Shown here one piece after another: positions 14,092 through 15,240 of a stretch of 15,240 bases of DNA. A model generated the notes under the pieces. It saw only the letters and a list, made by a program, of their open reading frames with translations, was not told the DNA's origin and searched no databases. The DNA lies in contig DAOUBD010000047.1 of NCBI GenBank assembly GCA_034432935.1, positions 1 to 15,240 on the forward strand, read 5' to 3'. The DNA is from DAOUAG01 sp034432935. Its GTDB lineage: Bacteria; Chloroflexota; Dehalococcoidia; SM23-28-2; RBG-16-64-32. Both the position numbers and the translations under genes were made by a program. The number at the start of each line of letters is the position of its first letter. Within the stretch, counting starts at the first letter, position 1.

Positions 14092-15197
14092 TCGACCGCC
14101 GCTATCTGCGCCACTTCGATTTCGTCATGCTCCTGCTGGCCATCGCCCTGGTGGCATACGGGGCGATCCTTATCTATAGCGCCTCCCTCAGCAGTTACCC
14201 GCACTTGAGTCTGGACCACCCCCTTGCCAAGCAGCTCATCTTCGCGGCCCTGGGCCTTGTGACGGCCGCTGCCGTGGCCTGGACGGACTACCGGGCCTTC
14301 GGTCAGATGGCCCCGCTGCTGTACGTCGCGGCCCTGGTCCTACTGGCGGCCGTGCTCGTCGTAGGCGGCTCTGCCTACGGTTCCACCCGTTGGTTCAACG
14401 TCGGGGGGCAGCAGATCCAGGCCTCGGAGGTGGCCAAGCTCTTGGTGATCATCGCCCTGGCCAGGTATCTGGCCGACCGCCAGGCGCGTATGGACGACGT
14501 CCGGGTATTCGCGGCCTCGCTGGCCATGGCCGCCGTGCCCGCCGCCCTGGTCATGGCGGAGCCGGACATGGGAACCGCCATGGTCTTTGGGGCGGTATGG
14601 CTCGGCATGGTGCTCATGGCCGGAGCGCCTGCACGGTACGTTCTGGTACTCATCGGCCTGGTCACATCCCTGGTGCCCTTCGCCGCATTGGCTGTCATGG
14701 GCGACTACCAAAGGGAACGCATCTCTCTATGGATCAACCCCAATTCGGCGCCCTTAGAGGGCGGCTACAACATCCTGCAGTCCATTATCGGCATCGGCTC
14801 CGGGGGCATCTTCGGCAAGGGCCTAACCGAGGGCACCCAGGTGCAGCTCGACTTCCTGCGGACGTCGACGACGGACTACATCTTCGCTGTCTTGGGAGAA
14901 GAGCTGGGCCTTGTGGGCGCGCTGGTCCTCTTCTTGCTATTCGGCGCGCTCCTCTTCCGCGGCATCCGGACCGCCAGCATCGCCCAGGACAACTTCGGCC
15001 GGCTCCTGGCCACCGGCATCGTCATCATGCTCCTGTTCCAGGTGTTCATCAACGTGGCGGTGAACATACGGTTGGTTCCCGTAACGGGCATCCCGCTGCC
15101 CTTCATCAGCCAGGGCGGCAGCTCGCTGCTCATGGTCTTCGCGGCGATAGGGCTCCTGGAGAGCATCACCTTGCGTCACAAGCGCATCGAATTCTAG
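14088..15197 (+). CDS. rodA: RodA, SEDS-family peptidoglycan glycosyltransferase
   Basis: RodA polymerises lipid II into glycan strands at the membrane, together with PBP2. The 369-residue protein is strongly hydrophobic with about ten spans. Family motifs include GSTRWFNVGGQQIQASEVAK (98-117), AEPDMGTAMVF (157-167), GGIFGKGLTEGTQVQ (239-253) and RLVPVTGIPLPFISQGGSS (328-346). The catalytic aspartate region reads FLRTSTTDYIFAVLGEELG, with D263 as the likely general base; many RodA proteins have LPE-x-HTDFIF here, so the lead-in differs but the Asp is kept. The GTG start is strongly supported by GGAGG six bases upstream (14077-14081) and overlaps the mrdA stop. It is the last gene of the operon inside the window. 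A fragment of the REP-like repeat begins 29 bases after the stop. Confidence 0.97.
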   Translation: MIDRRYLRHFDFVMLLLAIALVAYGAILIYSASLSSYPHLSLDHPLAKQLIFAALGLVTAAAVAWTDYRAFGQMAPLLYVAALVLLAAVLVVGGSAYGSTRWFNVGGQQIQASEVAKLLVIIALARYLADRQARMDDVRVFAASLAMAAVPAALVMAEPDMGTAMVFGAVWLGMVLMAGAPARYVLVLIGLVTSLVPFAALAVMGDYQRERISLWINPNSAPLEGGYNILQSIIGIGSGGIFGKGLTEGTQVQLDFLRTSTTDYIFAVLGEELGLVGALVLFLLFGALLFRGIRTASIAQDNFGRLLATGIVIMLLFQVFINVAVNIRLVPVTGIPLPFISQGGSSLLMVFAAIGLLESITLRHKRIEF

Positions 15198-15226
15198 ACG
15201 CTGGGTGCTCTAGGTTCCGGCGTCCT

Positions 15227-15240
15227 GCTCATGCTTCGAG
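15227..15240. repeat. Start of another REP-like hairpin copy, cut by the window edge
   Basis: GCTCATGCTTCGAG at the right end is identical to the left arm and loop start of the hairpins at 1130-1143 and 1277-1290. It lies just after rodA. The right arm is outside the window, so completeness is unknown. The match shows the element is dispersed and favours 3' ends of genes. Confidence 0.6.

Overview
This is a high-GC bacterial chromosome segment made almost entirely of housekeeping genes. I see no phage, integrase, transposase, CRISPR array, tRNA or rRNA. The best guess for the source is a Chloroflexota-type bacterium, an inference from gene content and style: rpmE followed by a DUF1385 gene, a scattered his cluster, a lipoprotein thermonuclease with an unusual C-terminal module, and frequent GTG/TTG starts. 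The evidence would also fit some other high-GC Gram-positive-like lineages.

Layout. Positions 1-82 hold the 3' end of rpmE (ribosomal protein L31), followed by a strong hairpin and a DUF1385 membrane protein gene (154-1038, +). Positions 1039-1315 separate two convergent transcription units and are filled with a REP-like cluster: an 89-bp unit present twice, 147 bp apart, plus a damaged third element. The start of another copy lies at the right window edge, just after rodA.

Positions 1316-6454 form a minus-strand run. In transcription order it reads hisH, a 2TM-domain protein, hisA, an acyl-CoA dehydrogenase, a TauE/SafE permease, hisF and hisI. HisH and HisF form the glutamine-dependent imidazole-glycerol-phosphate synthase. 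HisI and HisA supply the two steps before it. The dehydrogenase and permease interrupt the his genes and have no evident role in histidine synthesis.

A 97-bp divergent region (6455-6551) separates hisH from ligA. Each strand carries an extended -10-like element a few bases before the start codon, which suggests leaderless transcripts on both sides. ligA (6552-8594, +) is a complete NAD-dependent DNA ligase. It is followed closely by a secreted lipoprotein thermonuclease (8611-9420).

Positions 9577-15197 hold a full rod-shape/elongasome operon: mreB, mreC, mreD, mrdA (PBP2) and rodA. A TATAAT promoter precedes it, the last three junctions are coupled or very close, and an 8-bp GC hairpin surrounds the mreB stop codon. 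MreB filaments, the MreC/MreD membrane bridge, the PBP2 transpeptidase and the RodA glycosyltransferase together build the lateral cell wall.

I found no convincing wholly new system. The most informative non-coding signals are the covarying hairpin repeats, the paired leaderless-type promoters and the mreB-mreC hairpin.
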